DNA of 64,000 nt, taken from Seminavis robusta. Taxonomy: Eukaryota; Bacillariophyta; Bacillariophyceae; Naviculales; Naviculaceae. The DNA lies in assembly GCA_903772945.1 (NCBI GenBank), contig CAICTM010000220.1, forward strand, positions 1-64,000, in the 5' to 3' direction. This document shows positions 30,519 through 41,002 of the stretch, piece by piece. The notes under the pieces are model-generated. The model saw only the letters and a program-made list of their open reading frames with translations. It was not told the origin of the DNA and searched no databases. Numbering within the stretch: position 1 is the stretch's first letter; each line of letters begins with the position of its first letter. The position numbers and the translations under genes are program-made.

Positions 30519-32306
30519 ATGATCCTCACAGCGCCTTCCACAAAGGCTAGTAGGTGCAGGTTACTCTTGCTTTCTCTGTTACACTTGTCGTCGTTGTTGG
30601 TACCATGTCATTCCCAAGGAGGGGCCGCCAAGGTATCTACCACGGTGAAAACAATAACAACAGGCGCCACCATGGACTTGGCCAAGAATTCTTATCTGTT
30701 TCGAGATTTACCCAATGGCGCGAGTGCCGAACCGATCATGGAACATCACGACGAGACGTATGACAATAATGACAAGACCAAAGACATTGAAATGCCCGAA
30801 TTTCTACAAAAACGAGCTCTCTACCACCGTGTGGTGCTCTTTTATTCCCCCAAATGTCCGCATTGCATCCACTTTGCACCCACTTACATTGAATTTGCCC
30901 GGTATTTTGGCAACTTGACTCGTAATCAAGATACCATTTATGCAGATGTCAAGGTCAAGTTTATTGCCGTGAGTTGCATCAGCTACAAGAGAATTTGTCG
31001 GCTCCAAAAGGTCAACTCGTATCCCGTCCTCAAGGTATTTCCCGCAAAGGAGGCCGAGCATATTTTTCATCCACACGAACTCCATCCCTTGACTGTGCTC
31101 AAGGCACTGGGAGATGGTTTTGTCAAAGACACGTGGTGGGACAAGAAGAGTCACTTTGGAGATACCTTTCAAACAATACAGGCCCAACATCAGAAATCCA
31201 CTCCCAAAAAAGCAACCAATACTCCAAAAGAAGAAGCGACAACAACCTACTTTTCCATGACACGGTCCCAACCCCAAGTGTTTGCAGATGCCTACTTGTC
31301 ATTTTACAATGCCATGAAAGACTCGGTCTTTTTGAAGGATGGAGCTCTCCCCAAAATACGCAAGCAGGCGCTTCATCAATTCCTACAACTCTTGAAACGA
31401 ACATTGCCACCCTGGCGACTCGGTTGGCTCGTCAATGATCTCTACGAAGACTTTCACGAAAACACCGACATGGAAAGCACGTGGGAGATGATTTTGGAAC
31501 AATTCCCACCTCCTCAACCCACATGGAGTCCGGCCTGTCAGGAACACGAATCACCCTACACGTGTGGACTCTGGACGCTCCTGCACATAATCACGGTGGG
31601 GGTCGTCGAATACAATCGACAAGTCATTCATCCTAATAAATTTGCCGTCCAATCCGTGTCCATGGCATCCTTGATGCTGCGAGAGTACATTCATCACTTT
31701 TTTCTCTGCGAAGAATGCTCCACACATTTTGTACAGGCATTTGATGCCTGCGCGTATCGTCGCTGTCAACGCATGATCGATCACAATCACACTTCCGTGT
31801 CACTGGAGGAATGGCAAGAGTTGCCACTGTGGCTGTTGGAATTCCATAATGGAGTCAACATTCGATTGCAGACGGAACGATGGCAACGACAAGGAAGACA
31901 ACCAGAACCAGCCACTCTGGAGGAAGAAGAAGCCGTCCTGTGGCCACCCGTCCAGGAGTGTCCCTCGTGTTGGATGCATCCCATGAATGGGGCCGCCTCG
32001 CAGTACAATGCCACCATGATGTATCAGTATCTGCGTCTCATTTATTGGCCCGAAGATGGGGAAGCCATGCAAACCAAGCAAGAAATCCAGGCGGCCAAAC
32101 TCCTCTTTGCACAGCAGCCACCACGACTGCAGCAGAGACAACTCAAACCAGATGGTGCCAGCAGCTTGGTCGACACAGTCGCGGCAGATGGACCCTACGT
32201 GGTGGTCAGTGCTGCCGTGTGCGGCGTGTGGTTGTTTGTCCTGTGGAAAAAGTTTCTCATGGATAGGATGCTGGGTATCCATCGCACCAAGATGAGGACT
32301 GTGTAG
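30519..32306 (+). CDS. Quiescin sulfhydryl oxidase (QSOX)-type protein (595 aa)
   Basis: The domain order is that of QSOX. A signal peptide lies at residues about 10-32 (CRLLLLSLLHLSSLLVPCHS). A thioredoxin domain follows with FYSPKCPHCIHFAP (Cys113 and Cys116) and the cis-Pro region SYPVLKVFP. A linker leads to an Erv/ALR FAD domain, with TCGLWTLLH for FAD contact, the redox centre CEEC (Cys397 and Cys400) and the FHNGVNIRL signature. A further CPSC (Cys481 and Cys484) comes next, and one C-terminal membrane helix (about 560-578) ends the chain. These enzymes make disulfides in secretory proteins, passing electrons from the Trx CxxC through FAD to oxygen. All required cysteine pairs are visible. 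ER or Golgi membrane is likely. Single exon. Confidence 0.9.
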   Translation: MILTAPSTKASRCRLLLLSLLHLSSLLVPCHSQGGAAKVSTTVKTITTGATMDLAKNSYLFRDLPNGASAEPIMEHHDETYDNNDKTKDIEMPEFLQKRALYHRVVLFYSPKCPHCIHFAPTYIEFARYFGNLTRNQDTIYADVKVKFIAVSCISYKRICRLQKVNSYPVLKVFPAKEAEHIFHPHELHPLTVLKALGDGFVKDTWWDKKSHFGDTFQTIQAQHQKSTPKKATNTPKEEATTTYFSMTRSQPQVFADAYLSFYNAMKDSVFLKDGALPKIRKQALHQFLQLLKRTLPPWRLGWLVNDLYEDFHENTDMESTWEMILEQFPPPQPTWSPACQEHESPYTCGLWTLLHIITVGVVEYNRQVIHPNKFAVQSVSMASLMLREYIHHFFLCEECSTHFVQAFDACAYRRCQRMIDHNHTSVSLEEWQELPLWLLEFHNGVNIRLQTERWQRQGRQPEPATLEEEEAVLWPPVQECPSCWMHPMNGAASQYNATMMYQYLRLIYWPEDGEAMQTKQEIQAAKLLFAQQPPRLQQRQLKPDGASSLVDTVAADGPYVVVSAAVCGVWLFVLWKKFLMDRMLGIHRTKMRTV

Positions 32307-32704
32307 TTGGTTGGCACCAAGACAACAATCAACAACTACAAGTCAAAGACTTGCGCCCATTCCAAAGTTGCTCCTTGCAGATGGCGACTACTGATGAAGC
32401 TGTATCGCGAGCAAGAAACAATATAGAAAAGCTAATACACTATGTAGGAGCTACAGTGCTAGGTAACAAATGCCATGCAAGAAAAGAGGGTTAACCCACG
32501 CCGAAATCAACCCTAAAAGCCATCGCCGCCACCAGCCACAAGTTCAGCAACCTATCCAGCCTCCCTGCCTGCAATTGCTACCAATTCAATCGATAGCTTG
32601 CATCAGCCAGACATTCATCATGGTCACCTTTTCTTTTTACATTCTATAAGAAGCGCGAAGTACCTTGCTGCGCTAACTTCTAAAGTTAGAAGTTTGCTGC
32701 TCTG
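32307..32704. other. Intergenic between convergent genes
   Basis: About 400 bp at the shared 3' side of the QSOX-like and LRR genes. No gene was seen. A short fold-back (GCGCTAACTTCTAAAGTTAG, region 32671-32695) could act in 3' end formation. Confidence 0.4.
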
Positions 32705-34276
32705 TTAAAAACAGGCAGTACAGCAGTCACAGCTCACTCTTTGACAATCCGCCGTCAAAACCTTCAAGCCAGATTGGGTACGGTCGCACAACATGTCATC
32801 AATTACCCCCGTGAGGTCGTTACCATGCAACGTCAGACTCTTGAGATTGCCAAGGGCACCCAGAAAGGCGGGAACTTCGCCCGTGAACGAATTGCCATCG
32901 AGATTCAAACGGCGCAGTAGCCAGCTTTCTCCATAACGATAAAGATTGGTGGCGGCATCAGTATTGCGACTGGTCCCTTCAATCAAGACTTGCAAGTCAC
33001 CCCCCAATCTGTTATCGGTGACTTCCAATTCTTCCAGGGTGGTAACGAGTAGCATTCCCCTGGGGAGTTGGCTGGAAAGAGAGTTTTTCGACAGCAGCAA
33101 GGTCTTCAAGCTCTTGGAGTTGCCCAGGCACGCTGGGATGCTTCCAGTGAGCATGTTGGAGGTCAAATCGAGTCTTTCGAGGTGTTCTAGCAGGCAGATT
33201 TCTTCGGGCAGTGAACCCGATAGTTTTGCATTCGCCAAGGCTATCGTGCGAACCACGGGTACCTGATAGCCGTTTTCGACACAATCCACAATGTAGGCTT
33301 CTTTCCAGTACGCGCAGACTTGGGACTTCATTACGGTCAACATTGATGTTGATTCAGTCAACCGCAAATCCCAAGTCTTGGGTGACGTTGAGAAGTACAG
33401 GGTCAAGACCGCATATGATTGCAAGACTTCCGTGGTAGTGAGGCTTTCGTAGGAATCTACATGATCCATCATTATCTGTAGAAAGGCTCTCCCTTGTGGT
33501 CGGGACGCATCGAGCAGAATCTCTCGTTTCGTGTACGGGCCAAGCATTGCCAAGAGGTAGTTCCATGCATCGTTGGTTGCCGAGGTGGGATAACTGCTGG
33601 GAGCCTGGGTTGGAAAGATGGACACTGTGGCTGGTTGCTTCGAGGTATCGCGCGCCAATAAGGGATCGCTGTCGGAGGAAGCTGAACCTTCCGGTGAGGA
33701 TGCGCCAATATCCGTGGATGGCGTTGGTGGTTTCGTTTTGGCGGCGCTGTGTCTCACCAACAAAACAGTCAGCGTAGTGACGAATGCAATCATGAAGACC
33801 AAAACGAAAAGGAGTAGTTTGGTCCGGAACGCGCTGGAGTCGGGCGTTGGCTTGTCGGGTACCTGTTGGCACTCGTAACCATTGTCGTCGTTGCTGATAA
33901 GGACGCTTCTCCGACTACCACCAGCCGACGACTTGGCATCATTGACAGAGGAGCGATTGGTTAGACCACTTTCACTCCCAGGTGCGCTAGTCAGGGGTAC
34001 TTCACATAATCTTCGGAGACCAGAATAAGGGCGAAACTGCATCGAGTACAATACGGAGATCTCGTCCTCCGTAGCTTCGCTGCCGCCGTAGTCACTCATC
34101 GACTCGTTGCTGTTGCTAGTGCTACTGCCAGAGCTCATCGTCTCATTGCCCTCCTGGCTACCCGAGCTCATCGTGTCAGTGGTTCCAGTGGGAGCGGCAT
34201 AGATCGTTGGTGGCTCTCTACTATTGACTCGCTCTGTTTCAATACACACGTCTACGAAATCCATTGATTTAGCCAT
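32705..34276 (-). CDS. One-pass leucine-rich-repeat membrane protein (523 aa)
   Basis: A cytosolic Ser/Gly/Glu-rich N-terminal region of about 150 residues is followed by one strong membrane helix (LLLFVLVFMIAFVTTLTVLL). After a Ser/Pro-rich stem, the extracellular part carries plant-like LRRs: LERLDLTSNMLTGSIPACLG, LKTLLLSKNSLSSQLP, LEELEVTDNRLGGDL, LRRLNLDGNSFTGEVPAFLG and LKSLTLHGNDLTGVIDD. It ends in a Cys cluster, ADCQRVSCDCCTACF, a tail seen in many diatom LRR proteins. There is no kinase domain. Topology (N-in, C-out) is inferred. A surface recognition or adhesion role is likely. No breaks seen. Confidence 0.85.
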   Translation of the reverse strand: MAKSMDFVDVCIETERVNSREPPTIYAAPTGTTDTMSSGSQEGNETMSSGSSTSNSNESMSDYGGSEATEDEISVLYSMQFRPYSGLRRLCEVPLTSAPGSESGLTNRSSVNDAKSSAGGSRRSVLISNDDNGYECQQVPDKPTPDSSAFRTKLLLFVLVFMIAFVTTLTVLLVRHSAAKTKPPTPSTDIGASSPEGSASSDSDPLLARDTSKQPATVSIFPTQAPSSYPTSATNDAWNYLLAMLGPYTKREILLDASRPQGRAFLQIMMDHVDSYESLTTTEVLQSYAVLTLYFSTSPKTWDLRLTESTSMLTVMKSQVCAYWKEAYIVDCVENGYQVPVVRTIALANAKLSGSLPEEICLLEHLERLDLTSNMLTGSIPACLGNSKSLKTLLLSKNSLSSQLPRGMLLVTTLEELEVTDNRLGGDLQVLIEGTSRNTDAATNLYRYGESWLLRRLNLDGNSFTGEVPAFLGALGNLKSLTLHGNDLTGVIDDMLCDRTQSGLKVLTADCQRVSCDCCTACF

Positions 34277-35151
34277 CGTCGTCGATGCCTACAGCTCAGG
34301 GCGCACTGTGGCTCCAAGACCAATGAAGAGCTACCAAAGGTATCTATGATGCAGCTGTGAGAGGATTTGTCGTCGTAAACTCTGCAGTACTTCACCTCTG
34401 CAGTATCGCTTGAAAACTTGGATAGTTGCATTGCCTAAACGGCGGCCACTCCGTGGGAAGAGCACAACCTTAGTTAGATGAAGGGACAACAAAATAGGCG
34501 AGGATAGTCATCGATGCGAAAGATCTCCTATGAGCTTGGCCTACTTCTTTCATTCCGAGATACCGGTACGCTGAATCCGGAGCCAGTGGTCTCCGGTCAT
34601 CTGGCCACAAAGGGTATCCATACCGGCATGTATCGGCGTCCAAATCATCAAGCACTTTCCAAAAACATATTATGAAGGCAAAAAACTAAAGCTATATGTT
34701 TTTGGGACAACTCTAGTGTTGCTTTTGCAGCACGATTCGCCGGCGTGATGGTACTTAAAAGAACCGCGGGCCCTCACTATTCAAAAAATTCAATCGTGGC
34801 TCATACGTGTAGTAAAACTAAAGTCACATTTTGGGAATTTTTTATTCAATCTTGTTGGTGACAGGTCGAATGATCAACACTGTGAAGTTCTCATGGCGAG
34901 CGGATATTTGTAGCCTGATACCGGCTAGCTAGTAGCTCTCCGGCTAGAAACTTGACTTTGTGTTACAAGAATAGTACAAAGCAACCTTCTCATTTCAATA
35001 TTCCCATAACGGACACAAGGCAAAACCCCATTTGCTGTAGAGATACCTTGGCGTTTATTTCTTGCCCGTTTGTTCGCATTGCTTGCCCTGTTGTTGATCA
35101 AAGCATCTTACTTGACAAACGTTCCATCATCTAGCTAGAAGACCATTTATC
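34277..35151. other. Intergenic, 875 bp between divergent genes, nothing recognised
   Basis: A regulatory stretch between the divergent LRR and Ser/Pro-linker genes. It includes AT-rich DNA at 34780-34860 and a GCTAGCTAGTAGC cluster near 34923-34935. No gene seen. Confidence 0.45.
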
Positions 35152-36987
35152 ATGATCAACTTTACCGCAGTCGTCCGCAAATTTGCGGGTCTCTTTCTGC
35201 TGTTTGCATTGTGCTTCCGAGCTGCGCAAGCCAAAACCGTACGAGGATTAGAAGAACTCGAGAACGATGCACAGCATGTTGCTCGCAGGGCTCAACTTGC
35301 CACTCCGGGCCCCATGGCTCCCACGGCAACACCCGTTGCAACTGTTGAATACAAATATGGGATTGGTGTGGGAGTGACATTGACTGTTCCTGCTGCTAGC
35401 GTCCCAGAATCAGAGAAGAGAGCATTGGAACGACTGACCCAGACCTTCTTTACGAGAGTTATTGCCTCTACCTATCCCACGTCTTTTTATGATATTGATC
35501 TGACCTCGGTCGCAAGAGCAAACTTTGGTGAATTCACTCTTGGAATCGGTTTCAACACTACAACAGTCTTTCGACTCGAGGGAAATGTGCCCACAAGTGA
35601 TGATGTCTTTAGTACTCTAGCCCGAGCCACTACGCTTTACAGCTTCGAATTCCTTAATGACTTTGTCCAAATGGCTGGGCCTAGTTTTGCTGAGTAAGTT
35701 GTCTGCCCGTGAGGTTGATGGTTTCAATCTCGAATCAATCAAGAAACATATCCGGGGCGTGGCTTGCTAACGAGACGTTCTTTGTTCCGTGACAGTGCCG
35801 TAAGCGCCCAAACACAAGTGATTATATTGACCACGCCATCTCCCACTGCAGCGGTATGTAATGTTGTTTTCGTTTCTCTTGTTGCAAGCTTGCTTGGTTC
35901 TCGTCCCACCCAACACATGACATGTTTGTCTCTGCTTTTGTCTCTCGGCAAAACAGCCTAGCTCGTCGCCCAGTTCGACTCCAAGCTCCTCTCCAAGTGT
36001 ATCTCCGTCGGCAAACCCAACCCCATTGGTCCCGGTGCCAACTCAGAGCAGCCGACCCTCCGCTATCCCGTCGTTGTCTTCAGCGCCTTCTGAAAGTCCC
36101 ATTACACCACCCTCAGCTAGTCCGTCGACAACTCCTTCCGAAACGCCCAGTCTTAGTTTTAACCCTTCAGCAAGTGGAATAGTTCCCAGTCTGTCTCCAA
36201 GCGCCACGCCAAGCGTGTCGCCAAGTGTCTCGCCAAGTATGTCTCCGAGCGTCTCGCCATCCATGAGTCCCTCGAGCTCCCCATCTGTTTCTCCTTCGAC
36301 ATCGCCATCGTCATCTCCTTCAAGGTTCCCATCTAGAAGCCCTTCGATCTCCCCATCTAGATTCCCCTCCAGATCCCCATCTGTTTCTCCGTCCATGACG
36401 CCCAGTTTTGAGCCGAGTGGAGGTGGAACGGAAGTCATGCCACGCCCCCGTATCAGGTTTGCTTTCTTCAATAACGCTGGAGCTGACTTTGAAGAAATCA
36501 CTAACGAGCAAAGAGAGGTAGGTGCACTTTGCCAAGGTTTCGGATTGCCATTTGTTGTGAAGGTGGTGGAGATTCCTCACCCTTGATCTTTGACTTGCAC
36601 TTTCTACTAACAACGTAGTGGGTGGAAGGAAACATTACGGACTTCTTGGATGGGCAATACGGAGATGAGTTCAATACGTACGTCATGTCGACTTCGGACA
36701 GGTCCAACTTTCCATCTCCCCCGCTGGGTTTCCAACAGAGGAGAGATTTCAATGCATACTTTTGGTTGATGGACATGATTTCCAAGTACCAAGATCCTGT
36801 TCCAAGCTCGGACGAAGTTACGTTCTATCTATCGAGTACAGATTCCCCTCTGCAAGGACGCTATGGGGATTTGTTGAACCGAATTAGGGGTGTGGCTCCC
36901 CAGTTTTCAAATCTGGCCATGCTGCAGGTTTCCACCGACGCACTCCCACCCCTCACCCGTCTTCCAGCAGAGTGGCAAAAGAAATAG
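35152..36987 (+). CDS. Secreted two-domain protein with Ser/Pro linker (509 aa, four exons)
   Basis: Exons are 35152-35693, 35796-35853, 35957-36517 and 36619-36987. The introns are 102, 103 and 101 nt, all with GT-AG ends (GTAAGT, GTATGT, GTAGGT donors) and all keeping the frame. A signal peptide (FAGLFLLFALCFRAAQA) leads into a domain of about 130 residues, then a long PSxSPS linker of about 150 residues. A C-terminal domain then repeats the first: LTQTFFTRVIASTYP and VPTSDDVFSTLARATT in the first copy correspond to NITDFLDGQYGDEF and VPSSDEVTFYLSSTD in the second, and both end in a Gln-Val strand. Ser/Pro linkers of this kind are common in diatom wall-associated proteins. Function unknown. 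Confidence 0.8.
35957..36420 (+). repeat. Coding Ser/Pro (PSxSPS) degenerate repeat
   Basis: Within exon 3 the sequence is an array of short units encoding SPSVSPSMSPS-like peptides, with irregular unit length and synonymous variation. It probably expands and contracts by slippage. The encoded stretch should be extended and O-glycosylated or hydroxylated; this is inferred from similar linkers. Confidence 0.75.
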
Positions 36988-37415
36988 ACGGGCAGCGCAG
37001 GGAGAGGATCGACAGTCTGGTCCGACGTTTTGTGCGATCCTATCATCATCAGTTTATTCATAACAACAATCTCATAATAGTTTTACTAAAAAGGATAGAT
37101 GTGTGTATTATTTAAAAAACCACTCTATTAGGAATCTAAAGCTTCATCTTGGTTCGAATGTACATACACGCTTGCAAACAGAAAAGAACACTACTGATCA
37201 AGTGGGAAAAACGAGACCACTACAGTCTTTTGTTGGATTTGAGTTGTTGCCTAGCTAGCTAGATTTACATTAGCTTGGAGTTGCGTTTGCATGGTTGGTT
37301 TTATTCGAATGAGCCGAGTCTTTTAATTAATCAAACCTTCTTTTGGAGTTGCGTTTGCATGGTTGGGAGGACTGAGCCGAGTCGAGTCTTATTAATTATT
37401 AAAATCAAACCTTTT
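36988..37415. other. Intergenic between convergent genes; contains a two-unit repeat
   Basis: About 430 bp with GCTAGCTAG at 37253-37262 and the direct repeat described separately. No gene. Confidence 0.5.
37274..37415 (+). repeat. Direct repeat, two units of about 70 bp
   Basis: Both units start TTGGAGTTGCGTTTGCATGG. They continue with a variable stretch, then GAGCCGAGTC, an AATTAAT-rich part and ATCAAACCTT. Units begin near 37275 and 37344. Confidence 0.75.
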
Positions 37416-39746
37416 TTACTCGGCATCCCACCGCGATCGCCCTCCTTCCATGGATTCAATCAGGATATTGGGAGCAACGATTGGACAGTCATCATCATCA
37501 TCATCCTTGCTTCTATTGCTCCTGCTATTGTTCGAGTCTCGTGGTTGTGGCGGTTGCGATGGTTGCGCATTCAACGATTTGGACCGTGTTCTCCGGGGGA
37601 CACCCCGTCGTGGCCGTGGTGGTTCTTCTTGTTCCTCTTCTTGTCGCGTGCGGTTTCGTCCTCGTGGTTCCGTCTGTTGTCGATTGTACCCCGGGTAGGG
37701 CGACGGACGTGGTTTATTGGGTTTTTGCGTCAATGATTTGGATCGTAGTCGTTTGGGAATACTCTTGGAGATTACCGTGTCTTCCTCTGTCATGGTGGTA
37801 TTGGCGGTCGTGTCGGCAGTACTCTGTTCGTCTTCTTCTTGTTCGTTGTTGTTGTCGTCTGCCTTTTGTGTCAGGTTGAGTAGCATATTAATGACATCGG
37901 ACATGGCCGTGGCGGCTTGAATGAGCTGTTCCCCGGCATCTTCTCCATCTTCTTCTGTTGTCTCGTTGTGTTCGTGGCAATGATGATCCTCTCTCTCACA
38001 GTTTCGACAGGATTTGCTTCGCATCAACGTGGCATCGCGCGCACTAGTAGGATGCTCGTCTTGGTGGTGGTGGGCATTGGAGTTGCTACTATCCTTTTTC
38101 GCCGGCGGCAGGGACTTGGAACGAGGAGGAACATTTTTGGAGCGACCCTTTGCTTCGTTCTTGTCGTCGTCTTCGTTGTCCTCCTCCAATGGAATATTGT
38201 GGTGGTTGTCATTGTCATTCTCGGAAGCTCGAGGCTGTACAACAATATCCGTATGATGCCTGGGTAGATAGCTGTTGTTGGTAGTAGTTGTATCCAATAG
38301 TTGCGGCAGAGAACTCGCCAATTGTTGTTGTTCCAATGGCAATGGTGACGATGAGTCGGCAAGCTGTTGCTGTTGCAGATATTCTGCCGTCTTGTCATGG
38401 ACGTGATTGCACAGATCCACGACAGCCACGGGCGAAGCCTCATTCTTATTATTGTTGTTGTTGTCTCGTGTGGAGGATGTTGTACTGCCATTGACGGATT
38501 GTAGTTCTTGTTGTTCTCGTTGTTGCCGTTTTTGCGTTCCATATTCTTGCACCACCTTATTGAGGGCGGCCTTCAATTGGAGTTGCCGCGCTGTTCCCGG
38601 TGGCAATTGCAGTTTGGGCGGGGATGCCTGCCAAAATGCCTTATTATTGGGTGATGGAAGAACCACAGGAGTCGTTGTCACAGTCGTAAGGGAAACAATT
38701 TCTCGTGATCGTACTCTGCTGAGTGTCTGACTGTACTGGATGCCATTGCTGCTGCTGCTGTTATTGCTCAAGTTGGCACTGCTGTGACTGTCCTTGTGAT
38801 TGTGATTGTGATGATGACTGTTGTGATGATGGCTGCTGTGAGTGCTCTTGCTGTGATCTTTTCGACTGCTGTCTCTTTTTTTCACACCTCGACTGGGATT
38901 TTTCGGCAACTTTTTGCTACTGGGAGTACTAGACTTGCTGTTGTGATTTTTGGCATGATTACTCTGCGACGAGGATCGTTGACGCGATCGTTGCGAGCCT
39001 CTCCTGGACGTACTGTGTTTGGAGATTCTCGTTTGAGAGGCATCCAAGTCGTCCATGAGAAGACGTCTCTTGGAAGTCGTCTTTTTGATGGAAGGATGAT
39101 GATTGTTGTTGCTATTGTTGTTGCTGCTGTCGACCTTGCGACTGCTGCGACTACTACGACGCTGTGATTCGGACGTGGATCGTTTGTAACTGGGTCGTCC
39201 CCGAGAAGTGGCTCGTTTCACAGTTGCTGCTGCTGTTGGTTCTTCCACCTCTGCCGTACTAGTACTGACGGACTGAAGTGACCCCATCTTTTGCAGCACT
39301 GGCACTACGGCATCCGAGTTTCGTCGTCGTCGTCGTCCATCTCGTGACGATCGTTGTTGCTGTTGTTGGCCGTCTGTATCAGCCGACGCGGTCCGCAGCA
39401 ACGACTTGTTGGCCGACGACCTGCGTTTGGGAGTGGCAAACAACTCACGATTGTCGTGACTGCGATGGCGTCGAACCGCATGGGTATTGCTGCTATTGCT
39501 CATTATTACAGATGTTTCGTTGGTACTACTTCGTCGATTCGATCGTCTACTAGTAGTAGTCGAAACAGACACGATATCGTTGATGATGGAGCTCTTGCGA
39601 TGGCGCAACTTGTCCATCTCCACCGATTGCAGCAACGAGGCAACCACAGTCTCGGGCTCTTTGGCAATGTCCGTCGTCGAACTTCGGCGGGGGCGTCGAT
39701 GCTTGCTAGCACCGCTAGTACCAGTTATGCTCGATCGGTCCTGCAT
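37416..39746 (-). CDS. Disordered Arg/Ser/Asn-rich protein (776 aa)
   Basis: This is a long open frame of low complexity. It is rich in Arg, Ser, Asn, Gln and His, with many CAN/AAN trinucleotide runs (SNNNSNNNHH, HHNSHHHNHNHKD), and has no visible folded domain, signal peptide or membrane helix. Basic Ser motifs recur: RRPRRSSTTD, RSRSREI-like stretches, PPRSKSLPPAKK, LRSKSLTQKP and RRTRSKSLNAQP. A Cys/His patch (CRNCEREDHHCHEH) could bind metal. The C-terminus, MEGGRSRWDAE, resembles FRWDARGG in the protein at 49972. Those shared elements tie it to the two other disordered proteins nearby. The R-x-R-S-x-S-L motifs look like kinase or 14-3-3 sites. Function unknown, and the start is the first ATG. 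Confidence 0.65.
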   Translation of the reverse strand: MQDRSSITGTSGASKHRRPRRSSTTDIAKEPETVVASLLQSVEMDKLRHRKSSIINDIVSVSTTTSRRSNRRSSTNETSVIMSNSSNTHAVRRHRSHDNRELFATPKRRSSANKSLLRTASADTDGQQQQQRSSRDGRRRRRNSDAVVPVLQKMGSLQSVSTSTAEVEEPTAAATVKRATSRGRPSYKRSTSESQRRSSRSSRKVDSSNNNSNNNHHPSIKKTTSKRRLLMDDLDASQTRISKHSTSRRGSQRSRQRSSSQSNHAKNHNSKSSTPSSKKLPKNPSRGVKKRDSSRKDHSKSTHSSHHHNSHHHNHNHKDSHSSANLSNNSSSSNGIQYSQTLSRVRSREIVSLTTVTTTPVVLPSPNNKAFWQASPPKLQLPPGTARQLQLKAALNKVVQEYGTQKRQQREQQELQSVNGSTTSSTRDNNNNNKNEASPVAVVDLCNHVHDKTAEYLQQQQLADSSSPLPLEQQQLASSLPQLLDTTTTNNSYLPRHHTDIVVQPRASENDNDNHHNIPLEEDNEDDDKNEAKGRSKNVPPRSKSLPPAKKDSSNSNAHHHQDEHPTSARDATLMRSKSCRNCEREDHHCHEHNETTEEDGEDAGEQLIQAATAMSDVINMLLNLTQKADDNNNEQEEDEQSTADTTANTTMTEEDTVISKSIPKRLRSKSLTQKPNKPRPSPYPGYNRQQTEPRGRNRTRQEEEQEEPPRPRRGVPRRTRSKSLNAQPSQPPQPRDSNNSRSNRSKDDDDDDCPIVAPNILIESMEGGRSRWDAE

Positions 39747-41002
39747 CTTGACTGTATATGATAGCTACTATTGCTATAGAGACAGCAATCAACACTCTGA
39801 ATGAATGGAGCTCTTGCACAACACTCCAGGTCCAAAGGCCTGATGATGAGAATGAGGCAAAAAAAAATCTGATGTTCCACTCTTGAGGCTCTTGAATGAT
39901 GAGAGGCAAGAAAGATTGAAAAGAAGACGAGAAGATTTGCGGTTGCACTAAAAAATACTCGAATATCAACCAGCTCACCGACCAGTACATACATCTTCGC
40001 GCATCCGCGCGATAACAGGAAGGTCACAGCTACAAAAGCCTTCTATAAATAGAATTGACTGTTTCATACTCGTTTCTGTCTCAGTGGCGCTCAGTGCCAT
40101 AGTCTTGACAAAAATTACTGGTAGGAAGGTGCTCTCGAGGATTTAATTACTTACTCGAGTAATAGCGATTCATTCGGGCATGCATCTTAACAAACAGAAA
40201 GGAGAGCATGGGTAAGCTATGGGTACATGGGTACCATCTTAAATCAATAAAAAACAAAATAAACCCACAATACACCCTCAAACAGAGGGTCGCGGGTGAT
40301 GGATTTAATACCTTCAACGACAGGGCCATACATCTGGCATTTACGGTAAGTCACTCCCAAATGACTGGATGGAAACAATTCACAACAGTCAAACAGAGAC
40401 TGGGTGGTGTGATATTATTATGGTGGAGTGTGGCATGTGGAGCTCACATGTGGCAGATGTCGTACGGTACCAGCACCGTTTGGCGGTATGGTACCTTGCC
40501 CTGTAATACTCGAGAGTAGATGCTACAATCGCTGAAACATGAAGACTTAGTGCTCTTCTGATGTACATATCGCCTCGGTAAAACAACGCAACATCGTAGG
40601 CATCTTTTCCCCTCGCCCCTGGCAATTTGGAACAGGTAGGTGTTGGTGGCGATCCACTTCCAATCGGTTGTGGAACCGCATCATTACTAAACTTTTATGA
40701 CACCTCTTGAGGCTCGGGGTTGAATTGACTACTGGTCAGTGGTCAGAATACCTTGGTCCGTAATATCTGGAGATCATAATATATCACAAGCTTTCATCCT
40801 GCTGGATGCTAGCTACGGTGCCGTACCGGTACTAGCTCGCTGGTACCACCTTCAAGGCATCTCGCCTCTGTGGATGAGCACCGGGGCCTCTCCTGCCCCG
40901 GCACCAGGACCCTCTGCTAAAAGTAGCTAGCTAGTTCCCCCAAGTCAAGTTCCATGGTTAGCATGGTTAGAAGCAAAGCCTGTGTGATTGGCCAAATAAT
41001 AA
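39747..41002. other. Intergenic, 1.26 kb, nothing recognised
   Basis: No supported gene was seen. GCTAGC/GGTACC palindromes lie at 40813-40855 and AGTAGCTAGCTAG at 40921-40933. Confidence 0.45.

Noticed and set aside
36043-36501. Minus-strand Gly/Glu/Asp-rich frame opposite the Ser/Pro linker
   Set aside because: An antisense reading of the SPS repeat, giving a DGEL-like pattern as expected from the complement.
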